A DNA stretch of 19,404 bases from DASXMX01 sp036794395. Its GTDB lineage: Bacteria > Planctomycetota > Phycisphaerae > Tepidisphaerales > Tepidisphaeraceae. Below, in pieces: positions 11,494 to 19,404 of this stretch. Below the pieces are notes generated by a model. That model worked only from the letters and a program-made list of their open reading frames with translations. It did not search any database and was not told the origin of the DNA. Location: positions 1-19,404 of the forward strand of contig DAIRGS010000125.1 of NCBI GenBank assembly GCA_036794395.1, in the 5' to 3' direction. A program made the translations under genes and the position numbers. Position 1 is the stretch's first letter. Each line of letters begins with the position of its first letter.

Positions 11494-11524
11494 GGCTAAG
11501 CTCCATATCCCTGCGCGGATGCCA

Positions 11525-12976
11525 TCACGGCACCCATGCGTGAACGACAGTCTGAGACTCTTCCAATTGTACCCCACCAATGGTCAGCGTTAGATCGACA
11601 GCACTACCGCTGGTTACTGCCATAGCCCAATAGCATGCAGCCTGCGCGGTAGTGGCAGGCATGGTGGCCGTCGCCACAGCGCGGGTTAACGTTGTGCTTA
11701 AAGGAAGCACAGAACCCGATCCAAGTGTCACACTTAATGGAGTTGAGATATAACCACCTATGGACGTATTGGCATCGCAATTAAGTGCGATATTTCCCAC
11801 GTTATTCTTGGATGAGCCAGGAGCCAAGGCGATCCACGAACTTTCGACCGCCGAGACCACTCCGATCGGTGCAGCACTATCAAAGAAAATCTGCAAATTT
11901 CCCGTAGCCGCCGGCGTGCCAAATATCCTGATCGTGTCAGTGGCAATCTGTTGGCCTGTATAAGGATCAGTTGCCCATCCAAAACCTTCAAATTCTGTCG
12001 AAAGAGCGATCGTTCCTTGAAAAATGGACCAATTGGTCGGCAAAGTGCCGGGAATACCGGTCGCAGGAGAACCTGCATTGACCGGATTGCGAATTAGGTT
12101 CGTAGTAGGAAGGCTATAAACCTGAACTTCACTGACTTTCATTACCAGCGATGCCGGTGTTGCTCCTGATGTTTGTGAATGAAAAGACGCAGCACTGGAA
12201 GCCACACCCAGAATAAAAATTAGATTTTCGGCAGAACTTTGAATGTTCGTGGTCATGATGCCTGTTTGGACGCCATCCAGGAAATATCTGATTGAAACTC
12301 CTGGCACGTATTCCATACCATAGACATGATAGTCGGCAGATAAGTCCTTTCCCACATCGGTAAATATCTGATTATTTGTTGTAAAATGGTCGTCACTGGC
12401 TATGATCTGATTTGGATTATGACCAGTAACTAAAAAGCCGCCTTCTTGAGTATCAATTTCATTTGTCGTCGATCCATTGGTGAGGTGCCAAAATGCAGGC
12501 CATGCTCCGGTTGTTACATCGGGCGATTTCATTCTCGCCTGCGCATAACCTCCGGTGAAGGTGAACTTTCCATAAGAATTGATGACTCCCGATTTCCAAT
12601 TGTAACCTAGGCCGCTATGTGAAGAATCAGGAACGGCGGTAATGGTTAAACCGTCGGATCCGGCGGTAGATACCTGGCCAGGATCTTCGAACTCCTGGAA
12701 ATAACCTCCGGCATTGCCTTCTGATGATTGTGGAAGAGTAAGATTACCACCGTCGAGCCATGCGCCAGTGTTGTCCTGCATATAGGTCGACCAGGTCGCC
12801 GAATTGAGGGTGGAAAACTGGTCATCAAGCAGCAGGTTCGCCACTGGGTATCCAGGCGGTGGTGAAAGTAGGACCGGACTCTTCTGGACGACGACGCCGG
12901 GACCGGAACTTCCGCCAGCAATAGCCGCGGCACAAGAAGCCAAACAAAAAACGAATGACAGAAGAACATTGATCAT
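11525..12976 (-). CDS. secreted GH16-family glycosidase with C-terminal binding domain
   Basis: A 483-residue protein starting at ATG 12976 on an ATGA overlap. It has a signal peptide (MINVLLSFVFCLASCAAAIA). A concanavalin-type GH16 domain follows at about 48-290, with the catalytic motif NEIDTQEGG (E173, D175, E178, the ExDxxE variant), and with family landmarks GYAQARMKSPD, GAWPAFWHL and DYHVYGMEYVPG. GH16 enzymes cleave beta-glucans, agar or related polysaccharides; the substrate here cannot be read. Residues about 293-483 (NLIRNPVN, GIPGTLPTNWSIFQG) form a jelly-roll-type domain often seen at phage tail tips. The gene is AT-richer than its neighbours (18 of 60 GC in 12361-12420). Strong family call. 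Confidence 0.85.
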   Translation of the reverse strand: MINVLLSFVFCLASCAAAIAGGSSGPGVVVQKSPVLLSPPPGYPVANLLLDDQFSTLNSATWSTYMQDNTGAWLDGGNLTLPQSSEGNAGGYFQEFEDPGQVSTAGSDGLTITAVPDSSHSGLGYNWKSGVINSYGKFTFTGGYAQARMKSPDVTTGAWPAFWHLTNGSTTNEIDTQEGGFLVTGHNPNQIIASDDHFTTNNQIFTDVGKDLSADYHVYGMEYVPGVSIRYFLDGVQTGIMTTNIQSSAENLIFILGVASSAASFHSQTSGATPASLVMKVSEVQVYSLPTTNLIRNPVNAGSPATGIPGTLPTNWSIFQGTIALSTEFEGFGWATDPYTGQQIATDTIRIFGTPAATGNLQIFFDSAAPIGVVSAVESSWIALAPGSSKNNVGNIALNCDANTSIGGYISTPLSVTLGSGSVLPLSTTLTRAVATATMPATTAQAACYWAMAVTSGSAVDLTLTIGGVQLEESQTVVHAWVP

Positions 12977-14160
12977 GGCGTAAACGTATTCCACAATGGC
13001 ACAGTGACGGTTCCGGGAACGGAGTAGGTCCATCCGCTTTCCCAGCCGCCGCCGTCGAGCGTCACGAGGCCACCGGTTCGCGCGGTATATGTCACGTCCA
13101 CGCCGCTTGCGGCGATATTGCCGAGCTTTACCGAAACCATTCTGGCATTATCGATCCTGAGCCCGTTGCAGGTAACCGCGACGCATGGGCCGAGGGTGCC
13201 ACCGATGATCTCGATATCATAATCCTGGATGGCCCCAAGGCCGAGATTGAGGGCGTAGAACCCATTATTTGCGACGCCTGGAGTCAGTGACTGCACGCCG
13301 TACATGCGGACCGAGTTCGTGGCGCCAAGATCGCCCTGCGCACTGACCTGGATGTTGTCGGCTCCGCTTTGCTCGACGCGCGGGGAAAAGAAGTCGACAA
13401 GACGGGTCGCGCCAAAAGCTGTCGGATTATGAACCTGGAGCCCTATACCGACGGCATTGAAGATATCCAACTTGAAAAACCTGACTTCATTCGTCGCGTC
13501 ACTGATGGCAGTCGTGACCGAAGATATTTCGACCGCCGGTTTTGAAGCCGTCCCGCTGGACCAGCAAATGAAATTAAAAAAGCTGCTTTCCCGCATGTAG
13601 CTTTGTGTCTGGCTAAGCAACTCGCCAGTCCGCAGGCATTGACCGTTCAAGAACCAGACGCCGACATTCTCAAATTCGACAAAGTCGTCGCGATCATAGA
13701 ACACGAAAGCGTCTTGCTCCGCGGCGCTTCCGGTGCTTCCGACCACGCTCAGATTATGTACCATCGGCCCCGCGAAATCGTTGGCTGGGGTCACTGTGGG
13801 GCCTGAAAAATTGGCTTTCGTCCACGCCTCTGACCAACCAAAGACCGTGCCGGAGTAGGATGGGTCGATGGTGACGTAGGTCTCATGCTGCCCATCCCCG
13901 GTCAGACCGATCCCGTAGGTCATGATCGGGAGCTTTGTGCCTTTGACCAGATAGTTGCCCGAGGGCAGGTAAACGATCGGCCTCGCGCCTTTCGCGGCGG
14001 CAGCCAGGGCGAGGTTGATACATTGCGCCAACGCGGCGCTGTCGTCGGTGAGACCGTCCCCCTGTGCGGCGCATGTAGTTCTCACATTCAGAACCGGCGC
14101 CGCCTGCGCATAGAGCGGCAGCAGGAACCCAAGGCACAGGAGCAAACCGGTGCGGTTCAT
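12973..14160 (-). CDS. secreted pectate-lyase-superfamily beta-helix protein
   Basis: A 395-residue protein starting on a TGATG overlap at 14160. It has a signal peptide (MNRTGLLLCLGFLLPLYAQA). GDGLTDDSAALAQCINLALA (residues 34-53) and PIVYLPSGNYLV are the hallmark N-terminal motifs of the pectate lyase 3 / phage tailspike beta-helix family (DG-x-TDD and the PxGxY turn). The rest, with repeated short strands (VHNLSVVGS, NVGVWFLNG, EIIGGTLG, IDNARMVSV), is consistent with a right-handed beta-helix. Such proteins bind or cleave capsule or exopolysaccharide. Catalytic residues are not assignable by eye. It lies between an esterase and a glycosidase, suggesting joint action on one polymer. Confidence 0.8.
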   Translation of the reverse strand: MNRTGLLLCLGFLLPLYAQAAPVLNVRTTCAAQGDGLTDDSAALAQCINLALAAAAKGARPIVYLPSGNYLVKGTKLPIMTYGIGLTGDGQHETYVTIDPSYSGTVFGWSEAWTKANFSGPTVTPANDFAGPMVHNLSVVGSTGSAAEQDAFVFYDRDDFVEFENVGVWFLNGQCLRTGELLSQTQSYMRESSFFNFICWSSGTASKPAVEISSVTTAISDATNEVRFFKLDIFNAVGIGLQVHNPTAFGATRLVDFFSPRVEQSGADNIQVSAQGDLGATNSVRMYGVQSLTPGVANNGFYALNLGLGAIQDYDIEIIGGTLGPCVAVTCNGLRIDNARMVSVKLGNIAASGVDVTYTARTGGLVTLDGGGWESGWTYSVPGTVTVPLWNTFTP

Positions 14161-15986
14161 CAGTGCGAAACCCAGGCCGTGCCATTGCAGAACACCGGCA
14201 CAAACACTGCACCGCCGCCGGTCAGGGCAGCATTGTAGGTCGGCGCGGTCGCGTCGGAGACAGCCGCCACGGCATACCTCAAAGCCGTGTTGCACGTTGG
14301 CAGGCCGGCGACCGTGTAGTTTTTAACGATGGACGGGGACTGAGCCACGACATTACCGGCTGGAGCCAGAAGTAGATCGCTGGCGTTGGTCGAAATCGTT
14401 AAAGCGCCCGTGACGCCGTTGCGGGAGAGAGTGGTTACCCCGAGAGTGAGGGCCGCCCCAGTCAAAGAACCGATGCCGTTCGCGCTCGCATTGAGAGTGA
14501 CCGCAAATACATTGCCGTTGGCGTCTACGTAATATCCTCCTTGGGTAGCTGCTGATGATCCACCCAGCACCGTCTCGATCACCGTGCCATAAACCGCATT
14601 GAGACAATCGCTCGCGACATGGTCGATGCCGTTGCCGCTGTCCGACCCCCCGAGCGAGCCATAGCAAGCAGCCTGAGAAACAAGCGGCGAATATTTCCGC
14701 ATCTTTCCTGCGGAGTATTGGTTGATCGTCACCACGACACCGGCCGGAGGGGTCAGGATAGAAACATACGGGATAAAGGGGCCACTGGCGCGCGGCATGA
14801 GGAAATCTGCTGCCAAGGCGCCACTACAATAGAGTTGCACGTGGCTGTCTTGCACTGACACCTCGATGGTGTTCGTGCCAGCCGCCCATGTGTTTACCAG
14901 CGTATTTTTGTTTGTGTTGTTTACGTAGTAGGTGTTCTGAAAGCAATTCGTGCCGCTATTGGGGCTGTAGGCGGTGTAACCATTGGCCGGAGAAGTTCCG
15001 TCTGTGTTCTCACTGTCATAGAGTCCTACTACAATGGTCGAGCCTGCGGCGGTCAGAGCGGAACCCCCGGTTAATTGCACGATGACATCAAAGTCTCCAT
15101 CCGTCGCCGGCAAGTCATAGGTGAATTGCGATGTGGTTGTCGTTCCAGCGACGACCGGAGCCGTTGAAGGAATTATGTTTGTCATAATTTGCTCGACCGG
15201 GTCGCGGCCATAGACCGCCATATTGAACCAGCGGTTGATGTCTATCAGACCGATTTGCGGCAGAGTAGGAACGCCGACCTTGTCGTTGGACAGCGCGATT
15301 GAACGTTGCAGCGCCGCGTTGGCGTTATTGCCATAGACATAAGCGTCGGTGTTGTATGGCGTTCCGGCCGCGGCATTGGCGACAATCGGCGTGGCGAAAA
15401 TGACATCGGGAAGCGGGGTGTATCCTACCACCGCGGTCAACGCGGTATTCCACAAGGCGGTCGTTTCGGATCCGGCGTCGTTCATGCCAAAATTGAACAT
15501 GATGGACGTGCATCCGGCAGCGGCGACGTCGCTGCCCCAGGTCAGCGCGTGGTTCGTATACCAAGCGGGATACATTCCAAAACTGGTGCCCGATGGGTAC
15601 TGGTCCAGTCCCGTGCCGCCAATGGTGAAGTCTTTGAAGGTGATTGTCTTGGTTGGATAGGCGGCGGTCAGCGCAGCCTGAAACTTGGCCGAAAACGAGT
15701 CGATTGGTGAGTTGTAATCGCCTTGGCTATATGAGCTATCACCAACAATACAGAAAGTCGGCGTCGTCGTCGCCAGGAATTTGGCCAGATGAACTGACGG
15801 ATTGAAGGCAGACCGAAGAACGGCTGGAGATGGCGTAATGGTGCCGTTCGGTGTGGCAAGCGTCACCGGCCCCGTGAACGCCCCGCCGCTCGCCGGAACG
15901 CCGGGGATTGGGCCTGGCTGCGCAAACGCCGAGGCAACGCATGCAAAGGCACATACCATGGAAAACGCTGTTCTCAGAAGTTTCAT
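14160..15986 (-). CDS. secreted SGNH/GDSL-type esterase with tail-fibre C-terminus
   Basis: A 608-residue protein with a signal peptide (MKLLRTAFSMVCAFACVASA). The SGNH domain begins about residue 72: FCIVGDSSYSQGD (block I, S84 nucleophile), DFTIGGTGLDQ (block II glycine), FNFGMNDAG (block III, N169) and GIDHVASD (D455/H456) as the likely block V. Between blocks III and V there is a beta-rich insertion at about 270-430. The C-terminal 100 residues (YYVDANGNVFAVTLNAS, AALTGGGAVFVPVFCNGTAW) are a sequence often found in phage tail-fibre ends. SGNH enzymes remove acetyl groups from polysaccharides, which can precede cleavage by lyase and glycosidase. Family strong, substrate unknown. Confidence 0.82.
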   Translation of the reverse strand: MKLLRTAFSMVCAFACVASAFAQPGPIPGVPASGGAFTGPVTLATPNGTITPSPAVLRSAFNPSVHLAKFLATTTPTFCIVGDSSYSQGDYNSPIDSFSAKFQAALTAAYPTKTITFKDFTIGGTGLDQYPSGTSFGMYPAWYTNHALTWGSDVAAAGCTSIMFNFGMNDAGSETTALWNTALTAVVGYTPLPDVIFATPIVANAAAGTPYNTDAYVYGNNANAALQRSIALSNDKVGVPTLPQIGLIDINRWFNMAVYGRDPVEQIMTNIIPSTAPVVAGTTTTSQFTYDLPATDGDFDVIVQLTGGSALTAAGSTIVVGLYDSENTDGTSPANGYTAYSPNSGTNCFQNTYYVNNTNKNTLVNTWAAGTNTIEVSVQDSHVQLYCSGALAADFLMPRASGPFIPYVSILTPPAGVVVTINQYSAGKMRKYSPLVSQAACYGSLGGSDSGNGIDHVASDCLNAVYGTVIETVLGGSSAATQGGYYVDANGNVFAVTLNASANGIGSLTGAALTLGVTTLSRNGVTGALTISTNASDLLLAPAGNVVAQSPSIVKNYTVAGLPTCNTALRYAVAAVSDATAPTYNAALTGGGAVFVPVFCNGTAWVSH

Positions 15987-15989
15987 GGG

Positions 15990-16469
15990 TCAGTTCCAGA
16001 TCACAACAGTGAATTTATGCCCAGAGGATGCTGCGTTGACGCGTACCGTTGCACCAATCGGGATGGCGCACGGAAGCGTCCACGATTGCCCCGCGACTAA
16101 CGGCATGGCCGTGCCGTTGCCCGCGCCCGGCGCGCTTCCTGGTGAGTTAACCGGGTCCACATATATGCTTTCAGCGACGCCTATTCCTTGGTCGGCCGCG
16201 GCCGACGGATTGACGATGTAGCCGCCGCGCACCGGGCCGGTGATGGCGACCACAGCCGTGCCACCGACGGCAATCTGCGTTGTCGTGCCCGCCGCAGGGG
16301 TGTGCGGCGCATCGTAGGTCGGCAACGGATTGGTATCAGCCACGAACGCGCCATTGGCACGCAGCGCTGTCTCAGGCGCCACCGAGCCGGTTCCTGTGAC
16401 GACAGACAACTGCGTCTGAGCGGCGCCGTTCCCGTCGATGAATTTGACGGTCGTTTCAGTATCAGCCAT
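15990..16469 (-). CDS. small tail-associated structural-type protein
   Basis: A 159-residue beta-rich protein with GAAAGG as ribosome-binding site and no signal peptide. VVAITGPVRGGYIVNPSAAA, ESIYVDPVNSPGS and VRVNAASSGHKFTVVIWN are of a kind found in small phage virion proteins of alphaproteobacteria that lie beside tail-fibre genes. It lies between the repeat protein and the esterase, without overlap. The call is based on composition and position. Confidence 0.6.
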   Translation of the reverse strand: MADTETTVKFIDGNGAAQTQLSVVTGTGSVAPETALRANGAFVADTNPLPTYDAPHTPAAGTTTQIAVGGTAVVAITGPVRGGYIVNPSAAADQGIGVAESIYVDPVNSPGSAPGAGNGTAMPLVAGQSWTLPCAIPIGATVRVNAASSGHKFTVVIWN

Positions 16470-16472
16470 CGG

Positions 16473-18803
16473 CTAGCCTTTCTTTGTTCGGTTGCTCGGC
16501 GGCGCGGTCGCGGTGCGGCTCGCCGGCGGTGCGTCGGTTGCGCGATCATTGAATTCGACGCTCGATGCGCGGATAGCTGGCGGCGCGTCGACCTCTCGGC
16601 CGCGGAAATCGGCGCGCGCAGTTCGCAGCGCTGCCGGTGGTGCGATGATGAACGGTACAACGGCGGCGATCGCCCGGATGACCTGGCTCGCCAGGACGGT
16701 CACGACGTTTGCCAACGTCCTGCTCGTTCGCCTGATAAGCGTTGCCGGAACAGACACGGCCAAGGTGCGGAAGAACGAACTTGATCTGATCAGGGCGGCG
16801 GACGCCGTCACGACAGATTGCAGCAATTCGCCGGTTTGCCGAAGCAGAGCAGCGTGGACAGTCACCGCGTTCAGGATCGTCCTGTTGATCTGGCGAAAGA
16901 GAGCTGCCGGGACGGTAGCGGCTTTGATCAGCGTCTTGCTGGTTTGCCGGACTAGCGTGGCCGGGACAGAGATGATCGCCGCCATCAATACGGTAGCCCC
17001 GCCTTTTATGGCAGTCGCCGAAGCGATCGAACTGACGGCGTTGGCCAGGATTTGCCCGACCCGCCGGATCAATATGGCTGGAGCGCTGATCGACGAGGTG
17101 ATCGTCCTGGCGATCTGCCGCAGCAGGGTGGCAGGCGCAGTGACGGCCGACATGATTTGCTTGCCGGTCTGGCGCACCAGACGGGCTGGCGCACTGGCGG
17201 CGTTGGTCAGCAGCTTGCCGGTCTGTTTGACGAGCGCCGCCACCGAGGTGACGGTCTTTGTCGCGTTGACGAGCGAGACTTTGATGGCGGTGCTGCTGGC
17301 CGGGGCGGAGACGGTGGAGACAATCTTCCGAAGCATCTGCCACGCCATCGTCGCTGGCGCGGAGACCGTGACGGGGAGCGTGCGGAGGAATGACCCTGTT
17401 TTCGTGAGTATAGCCGGTGCAGCTACCGTGTTCGTCAGCAGCTTCCTGGCCTGACGCGCGAGCGTCGCCGGCACGGAGATCGAGCCTACCAGGGTGCGGA
17501 AGAACGATCGCGCCGAGATCAGGCTCGCTACCGAGGTCACCGCATTTTGAAGCGCCTGGCCGTGTGCCTTGAGCGTGGCGACACTGGCGGGCGCAACGAC
17601 AGAATAGAGAAGCAACGGGAGCGCGGCAGGCGCGCGGGCTGGAGCTGCGGCGCTGGTGAGCACCTTCCCACATTGACGGATCAGGCTGGCGGCAGCGGTC
17701 ACTGCATTTTGCAACGTCTGGCCATGTGCCTTGAGCGCAGCGACGCTTGCAGGCGACGTCACAGCGTTGGCCAGAACTCGCGCAAGGCTCAGCACCCGAG
17801 TCGCCGGCGCCGTGACAGAGTTGGTCAACGTCTTCGCGGCATGTCGGATCAAAGCTGCCGGAGCACTGACCGAATTGGTCAAGGTCTGCGATCTGACGCG
17901 CGATGTCGCCGCCGTGGCGGGGGCAGCGACAGAATTAAGAAGTGTCCTGGCCAACTGCCATGAGATTACGGCAGGCACGCTGGCTGCGTTGGTGAGTGTC
18001 CTGGCAAGTTGACTGATGCGCGTCGCCGGGACGGTGGCGGAATTCTTGAGAGGCTTCCCGGTCGTTCCGACTCTTGTCGCAGGCGCGGTGACTGAATTGG
18101 TAAGCGTCTGGGTAAATTGCGTTCCACTCCCGGCGGGCTTAAACACAAACATCGCTGCAACCCAAGCGCGGCTTGTCCCAAGGGCAGGCGCATACGTCAG
18201 CGCCGTAGATCCTACAACAGCACCTCCGGCTATGGTTTCATTTGAAGTGGCGGAGCCCGCGGTCGTGCCAATTCTTACAGGGAAATTCTGATAGGTTGCG
18301 TGCGTCGAATCTTGAGTGAAAGTGTCTCCAGATGGTCCATTTGTTCCGACAAGTCCTATTACCAACGAACTTGCGACCGTTGGAGTTGCAAATAAAGTGA
18401 CACTCGGCGCCAGACTTGATCCGGTTGTCGGAATAGGATTTGCTGGTGTATCCGTTGGTGATGAACTGGTTTGAATACCGGTGGCATAAAACGCGCTGAA
18501 CGCGCCGGTCTCAATACCGGCGCTATTATTCGTTATCGTAATATGATTGCTGGTCGTTAACGCTCCGCAATTGTATGCGAAATAGCACATCGCGGAAACA
18601 TTTGTCGTCGCCGAGTGTGATGTTGCCCGGGTATAGGTATTTACTGTGTCAGTAACACCCGACACCGTACCTGAAATGAGCGCCCCGGCTACGACGATCA
18701 GAGAACCTGAAGGCACCGAACCCGCAGGTGTGATCACCCAGGTGCCACTGGCGGCCAGAGACTTTGTGGCGGCTGTGCCGATACTGGTAAGCGAGATTGT
18801 CAT
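16473..18803 (-). CDS. 776-residue protein: beta-rich head plus 26 tandem short repeats
   Basis: A two-part protein with no signal peptide. Residues 1-225 form a Thr/Ser-rich beta domain, possibly a jelly roll (GTWVITPAGSVPSGSLIVVA, later SRAWVAAMFVFKPAG). Residues about 232-714 hold about 26 tandem units of 16-20 residues, mostly 18 or 20, with consensus like TLTNSVTAPATLIRQTGK. The C-terminus (APPAALRTARADF, EVDAPPAIRASS, TDAPPASRT) is a low-complexity tail with a DAPPA motif. It lies next to tail-fibre genes, so a fibre or tail-tip protein is likely. The repeat may be a beta-solenoid or a chain of short helices. The head is AT-richer than the repeat part. Confidence 0.75.
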   Translation of the reverse strand: MTISLTSIGTAATKSLAASGTWVITPAGSVPSGSLIVVAGALISGTVSGVTDTVNTYTRATSHSATTNVSAMCYFAYNCGALTTSNHITITNNSAGIETGAFSAFYATGIQTSSSPTDTPANPIPTTGSSLAPSVTLFATPTVASSLVIGLVGTNGPSGDTFTQDSTHATYQNFPVRIGTTAGSATSNETIAGGAVVGSTALTYAPALGTSRAWVAAMFVFKPAGSGTQFTQTLTNSVTAPATRVGTTGKPLKNSATVPATRISQLARTLTNAASVPAVISWQLARTLLNSVAAPATAATSRVRSQTLTNSVSAPAALIRHAAKTLTNSVTAPATRVLSLARVLANAVTSPASVAALKAHGQTLQNAVTAAASLIRQCGKVLTSAAAPARAPAALPLLLYSVVAPASVATLKAHGQALQNAVTSVASLISARSFFRTLVGSISVPATLARQARKLLTNTVAAPAILTKTGSFLRTLPVTVSAPATMAWQMLRKIVSTVSAPASSTAIKVSLVNATKTVTSVAALVKQTGKLLTNAASAPARLVRQTGKQIMSAVTAPATLLRQIARTITSSISAPAILIRRVGQILANAVSSIASATAIKGGATVLMAAIISVPATLVRQTSKTLIKAATVPAALFRQINRTILNAVTVHAALLRQTGELLQSVVTASAALIRSSSFFRTLAVSVPATLIRRTSRTLANVVTVLASQVIRAIAAVVPFIIAPPAALRTARADFRGREVDAPPAIRASSVEFNDRATDAPPASRTATAPPSNRTKKG
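16662..18110 (-). repeat. tandem coding repeats (about 26 units of 48-60 bp)
   Basis: Units are spaced mainly 54 or 60 bases (18 or 20 residues) and begin with motifs such as TLTNSV, TLLNSV, VLANAV, LLTNAA, followed by PA[TA] and a basic LIRQ-like end. Two stretches near 17545 and 17707 are almost identical at the DNA level, suggesting recent duplication. The units code for protein and so are not a CRISPR array. Confidence 0.85.
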
Positions 18804-18806
18804 CGG

Positions 18807-19031
18807 CTACGTGGACTTAAATGGTTTTCCGCTGATGACTCCCGAACTCGCAAGCGCTGCGTCTTCGCTGTCACGATCCACCTTGCGGACACCCCACCTT
18901 CTGGCGGGATCAAGCGCAAAGAGCGTATTGTTTGGGTTATCGAGAACGCTGTCGTCCTCGCCAACCGACGGCCAAACGATACGAACCACTTCGCCTGTAT
19001 CGAGATCATAGACAAGAGCTGCTAAATTCAC
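18807..19031 (-). CDS. small protein, unknown
   Basis: The GTG at 19031 is the preferred start because it lies just after the upstream stop (19036); a TTG at 19049 is the alternative. The 74-residue acidic product (MNLAALVYDLDTGEVVRIVW, later RKVDRDSEDAALASSGV) is strand-rich at the front. Three bases separate it from the repeat protein. No clear ribosome-binding site is visible. No family recognised. Confidence 0.55.
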   Translation of the reverse strand: MNLAALVYDLDTGEVVRIVWPSVGEDDSVLDNPNNTLFALDPARRWGVRKVDRDSEDAALASSGVISGKPFKST

Positions 19032-19035
19032 GCTA

Positions 19036-19404
19036 CTAGGCCGCAGCAAACTTTAACTGGAAGGTGAAGGCGATCGAGTCGCCCGATACCACGTTAACTG
19101 CCGTAAAGATCGAGTGGATCAGCATGTTGCCGGCAGTGACGGCGTCGAACAGTCCGGCCTCGGTGATCGCCAGCGTCGAGCCTGCGGTGACGGTGCCAGC
19201 GACCTGATAGGTGTCGTTGGTGACGGTCGTGGTGACGCGGCTCTCGGTGCCGACCGTGCGCCCGCCGGCCGTGGTCGGAGCGCTTTCAGTCTGCAATGCG
19301 GTGTCAGTGACCGCCGCGGCTGTCGTGCCGATACCCCACCCGATATCCTTCGGCGCAGTGCCGGCCTGGATGATGCGGTTGGTCGTGATCGCTGTGCCGG
19401 CATT
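19036..19404 (-). CDS. phage tail-fibre/baseplate-type protein, 5' part missing
   Basis: The frame is open to the right edge, so only the last 122 residues are seen. AGTAPKDIGWGIGTTAAAV, SRVTTTVTNDTYQVAGTVT, LAITEAGLFDAVTAGNMLIH and SGDSIAFTFQLKF match a common phage tail protein pattern (WGxGT, TEAGLFxAxxxGxxLxHSxF, GDSI). A TTG at 19296 is in frame but the upstream sequence is equally coding, so that is not the true start. It is the first visible gene of the leftward late arm. Confidence 0.75.
   Translation of the reverse strand, partial: NAGTAITTNRIIQAGTAPKDIGWGIGTTAAAVTDTALQTESAPTTAGGRTVGTESRVTTTVTNDTYQVAGTVTAGSTLAITEAGLFDAVTAGNMLIHSIFTAVNVVSGDSIAFTFQLKFAAA

Noticed and set aside
16492..17454. 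A 320-residue rightward open frame
   Set aside because: It is the exact antisense of the repeat array on the other strand, which keeps stops out by repetition; no ribosome-binding site or neighbouring gene context.
16662..18110. Regularly spaced repeats suggesting a CRISPR array
   Set aside because: The units are continuous coding sequence with varying third bases and no distinct spacers.

Overview
The window is a stretch of tailed-phage (Caudoviricetes) or prophage DNA. It is GC-rich overall with several AT-richer patches. The gene families (YdaS-type Cro, ERF annealing protein, YqaJ exonuclease, DUF6197-like proteins, tail-tip proteins) and the codon use suggest an alphaproteobacterial host, possibly an Acetobacteraceae-like one. 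That host call is an inference and has not been tested. No integrase, attachment site, tRNA, rRNA, CRISPR array or insertion sequence was recognised.

Layout. (1) 1-830 is the immunity/early control region. It holds a leftward Cro/YdaS-like gene, the remnant of a rightward CI-like repressor, a leftward small gene, and four copies of a 17-bp dyad (TGAAAG-N5-CTTTCA) placed as two pairs beside two promoter candidates. The CI-like gene and the gene converging on it appear to have lost their 3' ends at a junction near 485-495. (2) 827-5777 (+) is an early operon of very small, translationally coupled genes (ATGA, GTGA and TGATG overlaps) around an ERF annealing protein and a YqaJ/lambda-type exonuclease, which together form a recombination pair. 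Three consecutive small genes at 4121-4544 end in the same 14-residue C-terminal tail, encoded by a repeated 45-bp unit that also supplies the next gene's ribosome-binding site and start. (3) 5778-5792 is the convergence point of the two arms.

(4) 5793-19404 (-) is the late arm, transcribed leftward; in order of transcription (right to left) it starts with a tail-fibre-type protein cut by the window edge (19404-19036) and a small protein. Next is a 776-residue protein with about 26 tandem 16-20-residue repeats (18803-16473), then a small structural-type protein. Three coupled genes follow whose products carry Sec-type signal peptides: an SGNH/GDSL esterase, a pectate-lyase-superfamily beta-helix protein and a GH16 glycosidase. 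After them come two DUF6197-like proteins, several small membrane/coiled-coil proteins, a ribbon-helix-helix protein, two tandem paralogues sharing an FPGWF module, a strong intrinsic terminator, and a lysis block (muramidase-like endolysin, holin-like protein, lipoprotein). A papain-fold-like candidate peptidase and a few small coupled genes end the arm.

How it fits together. The early arm is probably switched by the four operators and supplies ERF/exonuclease recombination. The late arm builds the tail tip or fibre and provides polysaccharide-active enzymes and lysis. The most unusual items are the signal-peptide-bearing trio of polysaccharide enzymes, the long repeat protein, and the shared C-terminal tail cassette.
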